Of a DNA stretch of 64,000 nucleotides, positions 9,993 to 20,492 are shown one piece after another. Positions within the stretch are counted from its first letter, which is position 1. Each line of letters starts with the position of its first letter. The translations under genes were made by a program, and so were the position numbers. The stretch lies in the NCBI GenBank assembly GCA_026119855.1, contig JAOWBW010000485.1, positions 558,001-622,000 of the forward strand, read 5' to 3'. Origin of the DNA: Campanula takesimana. Taxonomy: Eukaryota; Streptophyta; Magnoliopsida; Asterales; Campanulaceae. The notes below the pieces were generated by a model that saw only the letters and a program-made list of their open reading frames with translations, had not been told where the DNA came from and made no database searches.

Positions 9993-10508
9993 TTAATTTT
10001 AAGCTAGTATGACACGTCTTAACAAGGTAAGAGGATGTAAGATAAAGAAAGGGAATTGGTTCAAACCAACTCGTCAATATTTTTATTTATTTATTTATTG
10101 TTACATTATTTTGTTGAAATATTTTATTTTTTCATACAAATTAAATATGATAAAATTATAATGGAATTAATTTTATATATAAATTTTGATAATATATTAA
10201 TTGGGAATCATAATTAAATTTTATCAATTTTTTTTTGTCAAAGTTTAGTAAAATTGATCAAAATAGTGAAAAAGAACTTTATTAATGTGGGACAAATGAA
10301 AGTACCAATAAAAAATGTTCAAATATTATTATTATCGGTCTAAATAAAAGATAATTTGATAAATAATATTTTTGAGTTATAATTATTTATTTTAAGAAAT
10401 ATGACTATTTTTTATTGTGGATAAACAAAAAGAATAATCAAGTGAAAGAGATGATACTAATTTTTGAGTGTTTATTTACAATTTTGATTAAATTCAGCAC
10501 AAAATTTT
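9993..10508. other. Harbinger-like interior without gene
   Basis: Very AT-rich filler between the MITE and the MULE; I see no coding or regulatory signal. Confidence 0.6.
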
Positions 10509-10602
10509 GGGGGAAACTAGTTTCCCCCTAATGTTAAAAAAAGACCTGGTTTGGAAGTGGGTATATAAACCTCTAAACCGGTTCATACAATTCTCATATT
10601 CA

Positions 10603-10632
10603 TTTTTAATAGCGAGAACCGGTTGAAAAGGT
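10603..10632 (+). repeat. Subterminal direct repeat, left copy
   Basis: AGCGAGAACCGGTTGAAAAG and its flanks recur at 18978-19007 in the same orientation, although the surrounding MULE ends are inverted. It contains the palindrome AACCGGTT. Confidence 0.88.
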
Positions 10633-10917
10633 ACGAGTCTTTCTCTCTCCATCTCTAACCGTTCTCTCTCCATCTCTTTCACTACTCTCTGACCTAACCT
10701 CCGTCTCTCTCACTCTCCGACCTAACCTCCATCTCTCTCACTTTCCGACTAACCGTCGCCGTCGCTATCTCCATCTTACTCTTTCTCAGACCTAACCTCC
10801 GTTCATACTCACTCTATTTCACCCGATTTCACTCGATTCCAAGCACAATGAGGATAAAAAGAGCAGCGAATCCCAAAGCAAAGAGATATGTAATGAAGAA
10901 GAAGACGGGCGTGATGG

Positions 10918-11129
10918 AGGTATGTGTCGATTTCAAGATTTTTTCTGTTGATTCTCACTCTATTTTGTTCGTTTATTGTGTTGATTTCTAGTATTTTTGT
11001 TCGAATTTTGTAATGTTTGATTAGGTATGTGTTGATTTCAAGCTTTTTTCTCTTGATTCTCACTCTATTTTGTTCGTTTATTTGTTTGATTTCTAGCATT
11101 TTTTGTTCGAATTTTGTAATGCTTTGATT
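10918..11129 (+). repeat. Tandem duplication of intron 1 start, including the splice donor
   Basis: Two units of 105 and 107 bp, each starting AGGTATGTGT and ending near TTTGATT. The duplication begins exactly at the exon-intron junction, so a second identical donor lies at 11023. Confidence 0.88.
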
Positions 11130-11292
11130 AGGTATTTTTGAGTGTTGTTTTCAACTTGATAATTTTTACAAGAACAAATTACATGTGTTCTTTGTAATTT
11201 TTGCAGATAACTACCATTGCGTGATTGTTTTTGTTCATTTTGTCTTTTTGTTTTTGTGTTGATTTTACAGACTGTTTTTTAAACACTGAGAC

Positions 11293-11437
11293 TTATGTTT
11301 TTATATGTAAACTTGATGTTTTGATAGTTAGACTTGATGTTTTTATATAGAAATATGTTGTCATTTACAAACCTATCAGTTCATGTTTTGATACTTAAAC
11401 TTAATTTTTTTATACTTAAACTTGTTGTTTTTTATTG
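11293..11437 (+). repeat. AACTTGATGTTTT motif array in ULP1 intron 1
   Basis: At least five degenerate units spaced about 22 bp apart, for example AAACTTGATGTTTTGATAG then GACTTGATGTTTTTATATAG then CTTAAACTTGTTGTTTT. Confidence 0.8.
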
Positions 11438-12705
11438 TTATAGCCTGATGTCAATAGTGATTCTGAATCGGACTATTCTCCTGAGGAACGATTTTCTTCT
11501 ACATCAGCATCATCAGATGGGGAAACAGAGATACCTGATACAACCACAACCAGTTTACCCAATACAACTTCAACCAGTGAACAAGTAACAGATGGGGAGG
11601 ATGTGGTGGGGGGAAAATCTAAGAAGAAAAGAAAGGCTAGGACTGAAAAGATTGCTAAGTCTCATAGTCAAGTATGTATAATCGATGGGAAGGAAAAACA
11701 ATTTTTGCATACGTGTACACCAAGCAAGGTTGTATTGCTAAAATTAACAGATAATCAGATAAAAGACGTCAAATCTATTGGGTTTAGCTCTTTGTTGGAT
11801 TTGAAAGTTGAGCTTCCTGTTGGGATTGTCCCTTTTCTTGTTCAAAACTTTGATGCAGATACATATGTGCAGACAGTCAATGACAAGGAGTCATATACAT
11901 TGACAACAAATGATGTCTTTGACATATTCTGCCTTCCCAGGAACAAGAGGAATCTGAAAATACATGCATTGAGCAATGAAGAAGATTTGGCTGTGAGAGA
12001 GAAGTATTTTAATTGTGGACATTTTAAGAGAACGAAAGAAGGAATTCATTTGTCATGTATTGAAAAACGTCTGACTCACGATGATTTGAAATATGGAGGT
12101 GATGAGTTCAAGAGATTGTATGTTCTGCATGTGGTTGGTCATCTTTTGGCTCCTATTATATCAAAACATGTTGACTTGTCATTGTTGGGTATGCTTGAGG
12201 ATGTTGGTAATATTCAAAAGTTTGATTGGTGTGATTTTATTTTGAAGAGATTGGCCAAAGGCATCGGTAAGTATAAGACAGCTAAGAAGAACATGAGGGG
12301 CTGCAGTGGGTGTGTGCTTGTGCTATTGTTAGCATACTTGCACAGATTCCCGGTTCAAGGTGTAAGAGAACCTTATCAAAGGCCTTTGATTCAACATTGG
12401 ACCGTTGAAAAGCTAAAGAAAAGAGCTAATGATGAGTCAAAGAAAAAATTGTATGGAAAAAATCTTAGGTCAACAGATTCTTATCCAATTAGTAATGATG
12501 AAGATGATGTTGATTTTTTGATAGAAGGCAATGAAAACACTGAACGAGAGGAGATTAGAGAAGAAGTTGGAGGAGAAGAGATATCAGAAGATGGAAGGAC
12601 TGTGCGGTATTCTATTCCAGAAGGCTGTCAAACAAACAAGGAGATACAAGCACTGGGTTATGATATAAGTTTTATTGTTTATCAATGGTCAGTTTTCATA
12701 TCTGG

Positions 12706-12878
12706 ACTTGATGTTATGATATTTAAACTTGCTTCTTTGATATGTGAACTTTGTCTTATTATATACAGATATGTGTTCTATAACTTGTTTCATATGCAAA
12801 CTTTTGATATTTTTCATACATAAACTTGGTGTTTTCATGTTCAAACTTTCTGTTTTCATGTTGTACTTGCTGCTGTAC
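12706..12878 (+). repeat. AACTTGATGTTTT motif array in ULP1 intron 2
   Basis: Units such as GGACTTGATGTTATGATA, AAACTTGGTGTTTTCATG and AAACTTTCTGTTTTCATG recur at 21-23 bp. Confidence 0.75.
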
Positions 12879-13308
12879 TTTCTTTTTCACAAGTTTATGA
12901 ATAGGCTTAACTTTGTTTATTTATGTGTAGTCTTCCAAAGAGGCTATGGTTATTTTCAAGAGAGATATGGAAGTGATAACTCATGCACTAATTGAAAGAC
13001 TTCAAAAAGTCGGAAAGGAAAGGAATGATAAGGAGCAGGAGAGGGACAATGAGAAGGAGAATGAAACTGTTGATGAATCTCCAGGATCAAGGCCTTAGGA
13101 AGTTTCATCAAGTCAAGATTTTTATAATGCTCCTGGGTTTTTTGAGGCTATTGATGCTGTGACAATGGAATTGAAAAAGAGGGTCAAGTGGATGAACAAA
13201 TTAAAAAATGGACCAACATTTGATCTTCTAAGTGATTCTGATGATGGTGGTGGCAATTGGGATGGTGGGAATGATTTCACAACTTTTGATGCAGCTGGTG
13301 TTGATAAG

Positions 13309-13490
13309 GAGAGGGAGAATGAGCATGAGAGGGAGAAAGAGAAAGAGCAGGAGAGGGAGAAGGATAGGGAGAAAGAGAAAGAGTAGGAGAGGGAGAAAGA
13401 GAGGGAGAAAGAGAAAGAGCAGGAGAGGGAGAAGGAGAGGGAGAAAGAGAAGGAGCAGGAGAGGGAGATAGAGAAGGAGAAGGAGCAGGG
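13309..13490 (+). repeat. Purine-rich 24-nt-type repeat encoding Glu/Lys/Arg runs
   Basis: Repeats of GAGAGGGAGAAAGAGAAAG with CAG spacers, all purine on the + strand except one pyrimidine per unit. One CAG position is TAG (13384-13386), a nonsense codon in the ULP1-like gene. The encoded segment would be a highly charged helix. Confidence 0.9.
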
Positions 13491-14092
13491 AACTGTTGAT
13501 GAAGCAGGTTATAATGTGTATACTGATACAACTGAGTTTCCAGATTCTATTCTTTTGCGTGCTTTTGAAGATCAAGGGAATCCTAAACGTTTGTCCCCAA
13601 TTGTGGAAGAGAATTCAGATGATGGTCTAGGGTGCACATTACATTGTGGGGAAGAGAATGTTGCAACTTTTTTGAGCTCAAGGTTTAGGCAAAAGTATAA
13701 GACTTTGTTGATGCCAATGAAGCTTTTGAGAAAGAAAGTTGTTGACTACTGCTTTTCTGACTACTTTGCGAATTCTGTTCATAGGTAAAACATCCTTCAT
13801 TTTGTTCCTTTTTTGGTTTAACTTGTGTAAACTTGGTGTTATTACCTGATAACTTATTATTTATTTATTTTTTGTAGTGGTAGCTATTGCTCATATGGAG
13901 ATTCTGCATTAATTTTTAATGAGGACATTCAAACCTTGCAAGAAGGAAAGGAATTAAGTATCGCAATTCTTGATCTCTGGGCAGTTTTGATGAACAAAGT
14001 GACATTGATGTCCGGAACAATGTCAAAGTTTATCTTTAGTTGCAGCAGCTGTTCAGTAAGTTTGATTTTATTTTGTTTTTGTTTTTGTAACT

Positions 14093-14160
14093 CTTGTTTT
14101 AGTATTCTAACTTGATGTACTGCTATAGTAACTTGATGTTATGATATAGTAACTTTGTTT
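14093..14160 (+). repeat. AACTTGATGTTTT motif array in ULP1 intron 4
   Basis: Three units (CTAACTTGATGTACTGCTA, GTAACTTGATGTTATGATA, GTAACTTTGTTTTTTATA), period about 22 bp, running up to the splice acceptor. Confidence 0.8.
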
Positions 14161-15123
14161 TTTATATGCAGCCACATTGGTCTGAGAATTCTCCTGGTAA
14201 AGGTGTACATGAGAAAGGCCATTTATTCCGTAGGGCATTGAAAGGATTTGTTAAGAATCAAGTGATGAGTGATAAGATGAAGAATCTTAGAGAAACCAAA
14301 TTGGTAATGTTAATATTTTGATTTTAACGTTTTTATATATTATACTACTTGTTCTTGTATAACAAATTTAATACTAAAATTCATTTTTTTTCCACAGTTC
14401 TTTCTTCCAATGGCTAAGCACGGCCATTACACAATGTATGTTATGAATACTGACACAAAAAAGTGTCAGTATTTGGACAACTTGCCAATGAATGGTGTTA
14501 AGAAGTGTCATTCTTCCCTTTTTGCTAAGACTTTGGTAAGTCTTGTCCTTTTTTCTCCAATTGTTTTTATTTTTATTTATTGTTACTTATTGTTTTTAAT
14601 TTTATTTATTTTTATAGTGTCAAGAATTCAGTCCACTGTTGAAAGAGTTTGGTCACTCAAAATGGGAAGAGATCAAAAATTATGATTTGGAATATAATTT
14701 TGATTGGGTGCTTCGAGAAAACCATCATAACAGTGATTGTGGTCTTTATATTATATGGGAGATGAAAGACTTCCAAGGAAAAAAATATAAATGTCCTGAG
14801 TTGTCCAAGGTAAATTTAAATTTAATTTTATATCTTTTTGTATGTCTGTTTGTATTTTTATTTAAATTGTAGTACATCTTTTGGTTTAGGATTTGCGAAG
14901 GACTACTCTTCAGGCAGAGGCTCTTGCTACATTGCTTCTCAGTGATATGAACAAGAACCGAGATTTTTTGCTGAAGAAAGTTGCAGAGTTCTCGGAAATC
15001 AAACAAGATCACAGGGACACTGTTTTTGAGAAGAAAGACAACGAGGAAAAGAAAAGGAGGAAAGCTGCTGATGATGGTATGACGTTTGTTAGACAAACAA
15101 GGTCTAAAAAGGCTGCTAATTAG

Positions 15124-15780
15124 TAAAGCTTTAACTTGGTTTGTGAAGTTACTTAACAATTGGTTAGTAGTAGATGTGACTTAACATTTGGTTATTAAGG
15201 CTATTAGTAACTCCAAAATGGTTGTGTTTTAGGTCTGTGAAGTGACTGTTTTAGTAGTAGGACTGTTTTTGTAATCCATGGTCAACAGCGTGGGATGTTT
15301 TAGTTCCTAACATGATGTTTTAGTGAACAAACATGTATATATAAGTTGGAAACTTGCTTAGTTGAAGTTCCAATTTCTTTTTTTAATGAGTTGAAGTTGC
15401 ATCCTGGTGTTTTTTGAGATTGGACTTACTGTTTTAAATAACATCAAGTTTGTATGGTAAAAGAGCAAGTTACACAGACAAAATTCCAAGTTCCCATAAC
15501 AGATTGACCTTCAATGAACAAGTTGCAATAGTAAAGGAACAAGGTTTTGTACCAAAACATCAAGTTACACTGAAAAATAACCAAGATACTATCCTAAAAC
15601 TCCAAGTTATACCAAATAAAATATATATCAACTTTGACCAGTCAAGTTGCACTAGTAAAACATCAAGTTAATGTAACAAAACATCAAGTTATAATGACAA
15701 AAGACCAGGATACTGTACCAAAACACCAAGTTACACAAAACATCAAGGTTCTGTTTCAATTTGAACACCAATCACACAAA
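15124..15780. repeat. Space between the convergent MULE genes, filled with the same motif inverted
   Basis: From about 15436 to 15760 the + strand carries the complement ACATCAAGTT in units near 22 bp (for example AACATCAAGTTAATGTAAC, AACATCAAGTTATAATGAC, AACACCAAGTTACAC). The first 300 bases have scattered partial copies. Polyadenylation of both genes must occur here; I cannot pin the sites. Confidence 0.75.
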
Positions 15781-16464
15781 TCAAATTAAGTGTTGATTAG
15801 GTGTTTTTGAACCAAACTCATCCGAAATTGGCTTTTTCCGCTCGAATTTTGCTTTTGGCTTTTTTTCCCTCCCTTTTGTACTGGCACGTACTGGATCAAT
15901 TATAGCAGGTGCAGTTCTCGAAGAATTTCCTGTAGCACTATTTGTTGCACTTGCTGTAGTAGTATCTTCCAAGTTTGCAGATAATATTTCTTGAATTTGG
16001 AGAGAGTCTCGGTTGAACCCGTCTTCTAGTACACGTCTTGCAGCAATATTTTCGTGGCATGTTGACATCAAATCATAATACTTTCTTGCCATTTGTTGTG
16101 TCCAAGGATTAAAGTCAATTTGTCTGGTTGTTGGTGTAACGTCACCCCCTCAGTATGTTCTGTCCCATACATCCTTTTTTACCTTTTTTGTCCACCTCTT
16201 TTCAATGTACACATCAGGTATCCTATTGATGTTTGACAAATTCAAAGATTTAATGCAATGAAAGCAAAGCCATCCAACCTCAGTGAAGTGATTGCAGGTA
16301 CAATTCACACTTACATCTCCATTATTGTTCATGTAACTTACTGACTCTACTCTTTCAGGATGATCTTCATGAGCAATCTCAAACAATTTGTTGTCCTCAT
16401 CCATAGAGAAACCAATACGATAAGTTGATGCGAATGCAGCCTTTACCTCCTCTTGAAAAAACCT

Positions 16465-16536
16465 GGGAAAAACAACTTGATGTTTTAAAACAAAAACTTA
16501 GTTTTTTAATACAGAAACTTGATGTTTTAACACATG
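16465..16536 (+). repeat. AACTTGATGTTTT motif array in transposase intron 3
   Basis: CAACTTGATGTTTTAAAAC, AAACTTAGTTTTTTAATAC and AAACTTGATGTTTTAACAC, about 24 bp apart, on the + strand and thus antisense to the transposase transcript. Confidence 0.8.
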
Positions 16537-17075
16537 AAATTAATACAGGTAGAACAAACCTGAATATCTCCAAAGTGTAAACTTCAGCTGCGTGCTTGAT
16601 AATACCACCGCGCAATTCAGCTTGTGGGACAGAGAAAGTGGAATCAAACTCCTTCAGCTGTTCCTTACTCCTCCATCGTTTCACAGTCTCGTTAAATAAC
16701 TCAAAGAACCTTGTTAGTGACATATTTCTGCTTGCTTTGAAACATATTGAATGATTAGTGCTTTCACTTCTTTGAGATGACAAAATGCCGGCGGAGAAGA
16801 AGTCTTTGCTTAATGCAGTGCACCACTTGCTTCGAATCTCATATAGACGCTGAAACCATATGACTTCTCCGAGTTGATATTTGCCAATCATTGAATGCCA
16901 ACAACGTCCAAACTCAGCCTTATTAGCACAACCTCTAAGACAGTGATCAAATTCATCTTTGAATTCGTCATCCTTCTTGAGTTTTCCAAAATGGCTTATT
17001 GCATTTTGTAAAATGTGCCACAAGCAAAGCCTATGCCTCGTTCTCCCTTCAAAAACCTATATAGGAGAAACATTC

Positions 17076-17214
17076 GTGTTATAATGAACAAACTTGTTAC
17101 TGTATCACTTGGTATTTTATAACCCAAACTTGCTAATTTTATAAACAAACTTGATATTTTATAACCAAAACTTGCTAATTTTATAAACAAACTTGCAATT
17201 ATTAAAGCATATTT
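17076..17214 (+). repeat. AACTTG motif array in transposase intron 2
   Basis: Repeats such as ACAAACTTGATATTTTATAA, AAAACTTGCTAATTTTATAA and ACAAACTTGCAATTATTAA, spaced 21-23 bp. Confidence 0.75.
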
Positions 17215-18283
17215 TAAGAACTACATACCTCTTCAATCGCTTTCGACATTGCATAGTCTTGATCAGTAAAAATTATCTTCGGTTCTTTCCCACCCATTGA
17301 CTTTCGAAATTCCTTAAGAAGCCATGAAAATGTTTCTGCCTTTTCATTATGCAAAAACGCGCAACCAAACATAACCGTGTTCCAATGGTTGTTTACACCA
17401 ACTATAGGAGCACAAATAAGACCATATTTATTGGTGTTGTATGTTGTATCAAAAATAACAACATCACCAAATAACTCATAATCCTCTCTCATCATCGTGT
17501 CCCTCCAAAATAATGTGCATAATCTAGAATCTTCTCCGAGGCGTATCTTATAATAGAAGTTTGAATCCTCTTCCTCAAGATCACAAAGTCTATCCACAAC
17601 AGTTTGAGCATCACCGCCATCAATCTTTTCGGATCTTAACATTTGCACAAAATTCACATGATCCACCCTAGTATGACCCAAATGCTATTCCCCACCTGCT
17701 GCTTTTGTCATAACATTAAATCCATCCATTGGCCTTATACCAGCATCTTCCATTTGTTCAATTAAAATGGCGTTTGCATCTGAGACACTCCGTTCGCTAC
17801 GCTTTAAGTGGTTCCACTGTGTCCTTGTCATTTCATGGTTGTGTTCTAAATCATGGCGTGTAACTATATATAAGTCTACCTTCGGGAGCAATTTCACCCT
17901 CATCATAGCATTACAGCCTGTTCTTTTCACAACACATTTCCTTTTTTTTCTATCCTTTTTCGGTTCACTATCCAACGGTTGCAATGGAGATGGGATGAAT
18001 GTATGATCAACCGCAACAGGACTTATAATTATAGCTGCAGATCCTCTTGGTTTGTATGTTCCTTCACAGGAACATCTAAAATATCTTTCTAGTGGTTTTC
18101 CATATTTTTTGGACGTACGCACAGTTGAAAGCTTTGTCAAAAATCCTAATGCATTTGCGTGTTGTTTGTACATCTTATATAACTCTTCGCATGTTTTTGC
18201 TTTTCGATACAGCAAGGACCCAGCAACATTCTCACCATCAGGGACACTCCCTGCCAAAAGATATTCATATACTGTTTTAAGTA

Positions 18284-18449
18284 ACATAAGTTTGTCTGGT
18301 AAAATACCAAGTTACACAGACAAAATATCAAGTTCCTATAACAAGAGTTCTGAAAACAGGCTGATGATCAAAGACCAAGTTACACTGTAAAACAATAAGT
18401 TTATGTATAAAAACAGTAACTTACAACGCAAAAATATCAATATACAATA

Positions 18450-18502
<53 letters not shown>

Positions 18503-18671
18503 AAAATCTTGATAAAAACACCAGATTGCAATAAAAAAATACCAGATTGCACTAAAAAACACCAGATTGCACTAAATAAAAATCTTTGAGCTGTTTCATC
18601 ATGTCTATTTCAATTTGAGCAGTAACATAAACCATCAAGTTGATAAAACATCAAGTTGCACTAATATAAAC
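18284..18671. repeat. Motif array and TA microsatellite in transposase intron 1
   Basis: Complementary-orientation units (ACCAAGTTACAC, TATCAAGTTCC, ACCAGATTGCACT three times, CATCAAGTTGCACT) flank a pure TA run at 18452-18499. Confidence 0.75.
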
Positions 18672-18977
18672 CAAATCAATGCTAATAACACAGTTTTTAT
18701 CCTAAAACTACAAAAATCAAATTAATGCATATTAAATTTACCTGATTCGATCTCCATATCTTCATCTGCAGTGTCGTTTGTAATAGATCTCTCCTTTGAT
18801 TCGACATTTTCATTATCTTTTGTAACATATCTCTCCTCTGATTCGACATTTTCATCCAATGCATCCATCTCCATCATCTATTTCAATGGCGAGACAGAGA
18901 GAGAGAGAAACGGCGGAGGAACGGGCGCCTCTTTTTTCTTCCGCCGCCGTGTTTTTGAACCTTTTATACCCTAATTT

Positions 18978-19032
18978 TTTTAATAGCGAGAACCGGTTGA
19001 AAAGGTAGGAGAGAACCGGTTGAAAAGGTAGT
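18978..19032 (+). repeat. Subterminal direct repeat, right copies
   Basis: Matches 10603-10632 at 18978-19007, followed at once by a second shorter copy (GAGAACCGGTTGAAAAGGTA, about 19011-19032). Confidence 0.85.
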
Positions 19033-19222
19033 GGAGAATCGGCTGCTTGTAAACCAGTCTTTTTTTAACATTAGGGGGAATTCCCCCAAAACCAACTCTA
19101 AATTTAGATGTATGTAGTTTGTCAGTGTCAAACAAATTGAAGTCTTACAAAATTCACTAACTTAATAATTTCAGCTCTACATTTTTAGAGCTTAATTTTC
19201 ACCTTTACCAAACAGGCTCTAA

Positions 19223-19346
19223 TTGTTATGAGTATGACATATGGGCCCACAAATAAAGAAGTATAAAAAAACTTTCTTTTTTAAGTTTTGAAATTTAAAA
19301 TGAGACACCTAAAATAAAAAAAATTAAAGTTTAAAATAGGACATAG
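19223..19346. mobile_element. Right half of the MITE split by the Harbinger-like element
   Basis: Continues the sequence broken at 9591 and ends with the AAATTTAAAATGAGAC motif that matches the left end. Confidence 0.7.
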
Positions 19347-19792
19347 GAAAGTTACTTTTTATTGTTATGTATGATTGTTGTTGCCACAGTTAGTTCCAAG
19401 TAGTAGTTAGCTTATTGGAAAAGGGAAGGGTTGATTGGTTGGGTAGATGGTGATGATGAGTGCAGTGCGCCTGGCTTGGCACGCCGGCCGTTGATATCTT
19501 TTTATGCTTATAAGAGAGAATAAGAATGATGGTACCCAAAGCACGCCCCTTGCCTTCACTTGTCCAACATAGATTTTGCACAACTTCATTTACTGAAGAA
19601 ACCCTAGTTTTCGGTATCATGTTTTTAGCCATTTCTTTCATCTCTACTTATCTCGCCACATCATTTCTCCACTTGTCTCATCATCCACTTACCTTACAGC
19701 ATGCATCATCTCTATCATCCTTTCACATGCCCATGACATCATGTCCATCCCATATTCTCTCTCAATTTCATAACAAATGACCTTTATACTAG
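19347..19792. other. Unassigned intergenic DNA
   Basis: Moderately GC-rich for this window. Short frames exist on both strands but resemble nothing I know. Confidence 0.55.
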
Positions 19793-20040
19793 ACGTGACC
19801 AAAAGGAACCGAGAACCGGTGGAACCGGCGGGTAGAACCGGATTCGGAAACCGGATAGAACCGAGAACCGTCGGAACCGAGAACCGAATAGAACGGGAAC
19901 CGTGTATAGCCGGTTCGAATACGGGTCCAAGGTTAATGGAACCGTGGAACTAGCTAGCGGTTACGGAACCGAGAACCGGAACCGAGAACCGGAACCGTGG
20001 AAACGAACGGTTCCAACGGTCACTAGATTCAAGCTAACCA
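19793..20040 (+). repeat. GGAACCG/GAGAACCG cluster, possible hAT subterminal region
   Basis: Over 240 bases GGAACCG and GAGAACCG recur many times, mostly in one orientation. The start TAGACGTGACCAAAAGG loosely resembles an hAT terminal repeat, and repeated short motifs near the ends are common in hAT elements. No matching right end or 8-bp duplication was found, so it is at best a fragment. Confidence 0.45.
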
Positions 20041-20238
20041 TTGGTTGCCCCCCCATCTTCTTCCCGTTAATAGCCGTTAGGCGCATGGAGGAATATAGAT
20101 GTTAGTAACGGTTGTATTTAATAAGAGTAAAAAAGTTTATTCCACTTAAAACTTTTCAGTTTCATGGTTAAAATTTTGGGTAAAAATAAAAACACAAAAA
20201 ACTCACAAAACTTGGTATACAAAATGATGTGACATTAA
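20041..20238. other. Unassigned intergenic DNA
   Basis: No signal that I can support. Confidence 0.5.
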
Positions 20239-20492
20239 AGTTCCGTTTGTTTCGCCGTAAAATGTTTTACGGAATTTTTTTTTACATGTTTTCCGGTATT
20301 TGGTAACCAAAAGGGGAAAAAAATCAATGTAAAATATTTTATGGTTAATGGAAATAAGCTAGGTTATCCGTAAAACAACTTACGGATTTCTCCTCCGTAA
20401 GTCATTTTACGGAAAATGTTAACTCCCTCACTCACACACCCAACTCCCCCATACAACCACACGCTACCCACTCCACATCCACCTCCACCTCC

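Larger units (their letters stand above)
10848..15123 (+). pseudogene. ULP1-type cysteine protease gene of the MULE, eight exons, two stops
   Basis: Exons with GT-AG borders and consistent phase: 10848-10919, 11444 to about 12676 (this donor is unclear), 12931-13784, 13878-14055, 14172-14303, 14398-14535, 14618-14809, 14890-15123. The N-terminal half has a segment (LPVGIVPFLVQNFD ... TLTTNDVFDIFCLP) resembling the domain that precedes the protease in plant transposon ULP1 proteins. The C-terminal exons carry the C48 fold: His in KHGHYTMYVMN (exon 6) and Cys in NSDCGLYI (exon 7), so the catalytic pair is kept. Such proteases cleave SUMO-like proteins; the role in transposition is unknown. TAG stops at about 13096-13098 and 13384-13386 interrupt exon 3. 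The first ATG was chosen because it opens the frame just before a GTATGT donor. A Glu/Lys/Arg repeat lies in exon 3. Confidence 0.85.
15781..18877 (-). pseudogene. MULE transposase (FAR1 zinc finger, MULE core, SWIM), four exons, two stops
   Basis: Minus-strand exons 18877-18742, 18250-17229, 17056-16560 and 16462-15781 join with GT-AG borders and consistent phase to 779 codons. Exon 1 is acidic (MMEMDALDENVESEE). Exon 2 begins with the FAR1-type WRKY-GCM1 finger (RCSCEG ... RTGCNAMM ... DLEHNHEM), then the MULE catalytic region with Asp in VIFDTTY and Asp in IFTDQDYAMSKAI. Exon 3 starts HRLCLWHILQNA, the conserved C-x2-H helix, and exon 4 has the SWIM finger (CTC ... CFHC). This is the mudrA-type protein that binds the element ends and cuts them. 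TAG at 17682-17684 and TGA at 16150-16152 break the frame; both fit a single C-to-T change. An internal TATA microsatellite lies in intron 1. Confidence 0.9.
10509..19087. mobile_element. Mutator-like element with ULP1-type gene and transposase gene
   Basis: The terminal inverted repeats are about 40 bp: GGGGGAA..TTCCCCC, then TAATGTTAAAAAAAGAC, then TGGTTT (10509-10552 and 19051-19087). The two genes converge, transposase from the right and ULP1-like from the left, the same layout as mudrA and mudrB in maize MuDR. MULEs carrying ULP1 proteases are a known plant class (Kaonashi/KI-MULEs). I could not find a convincing 9-11-bp target duplication, so the outer borders may be a few bases off. 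Confidence 0.85.
9595..19219. mobile_element. PIF/Harbinger-like element carrying a nested MULE and MITE
   Basis: The left end GGGCATGCTTGGTAACC and right end (complement GAGCCTGTTTGGTAAAGG) form an imperfect terminal inverted repeat, each followed by AATTAAGCTC, and are flanked by TAA (9592-9594 and 19220-19222). The 3-bp TAA duplication and GG..TGTTTGGT ends fit PIF/Harbinger. The host sequence on the two sides joins into one MITE, which confirms the borders. No Harbinger transposase is seen, so it is a non-autonomous copy of roughly 1 kb enlarged by later insertions. Confidence 0.8.

Noticed and set aside
10490..10510. A target duplication of the MULE (ACAAAATTTT against AAAACCAACT)
   Set aside because: The two flanks do not match at 9, 10 or 11 bases, even when the border is moved by several positions.
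13228..13575. Antisense frames of Leu- or Pro/Ser-rich protein
   Set aside because: They are complements of the purine-rich Glu/Lys/Arg repeat in the ULP1-type exon 3.
10848..15123. A host SUMO-protease gene
   Set aside because: It lies between MULE terminal repeats, converges on a MULE transposase and has two in-frame stops.
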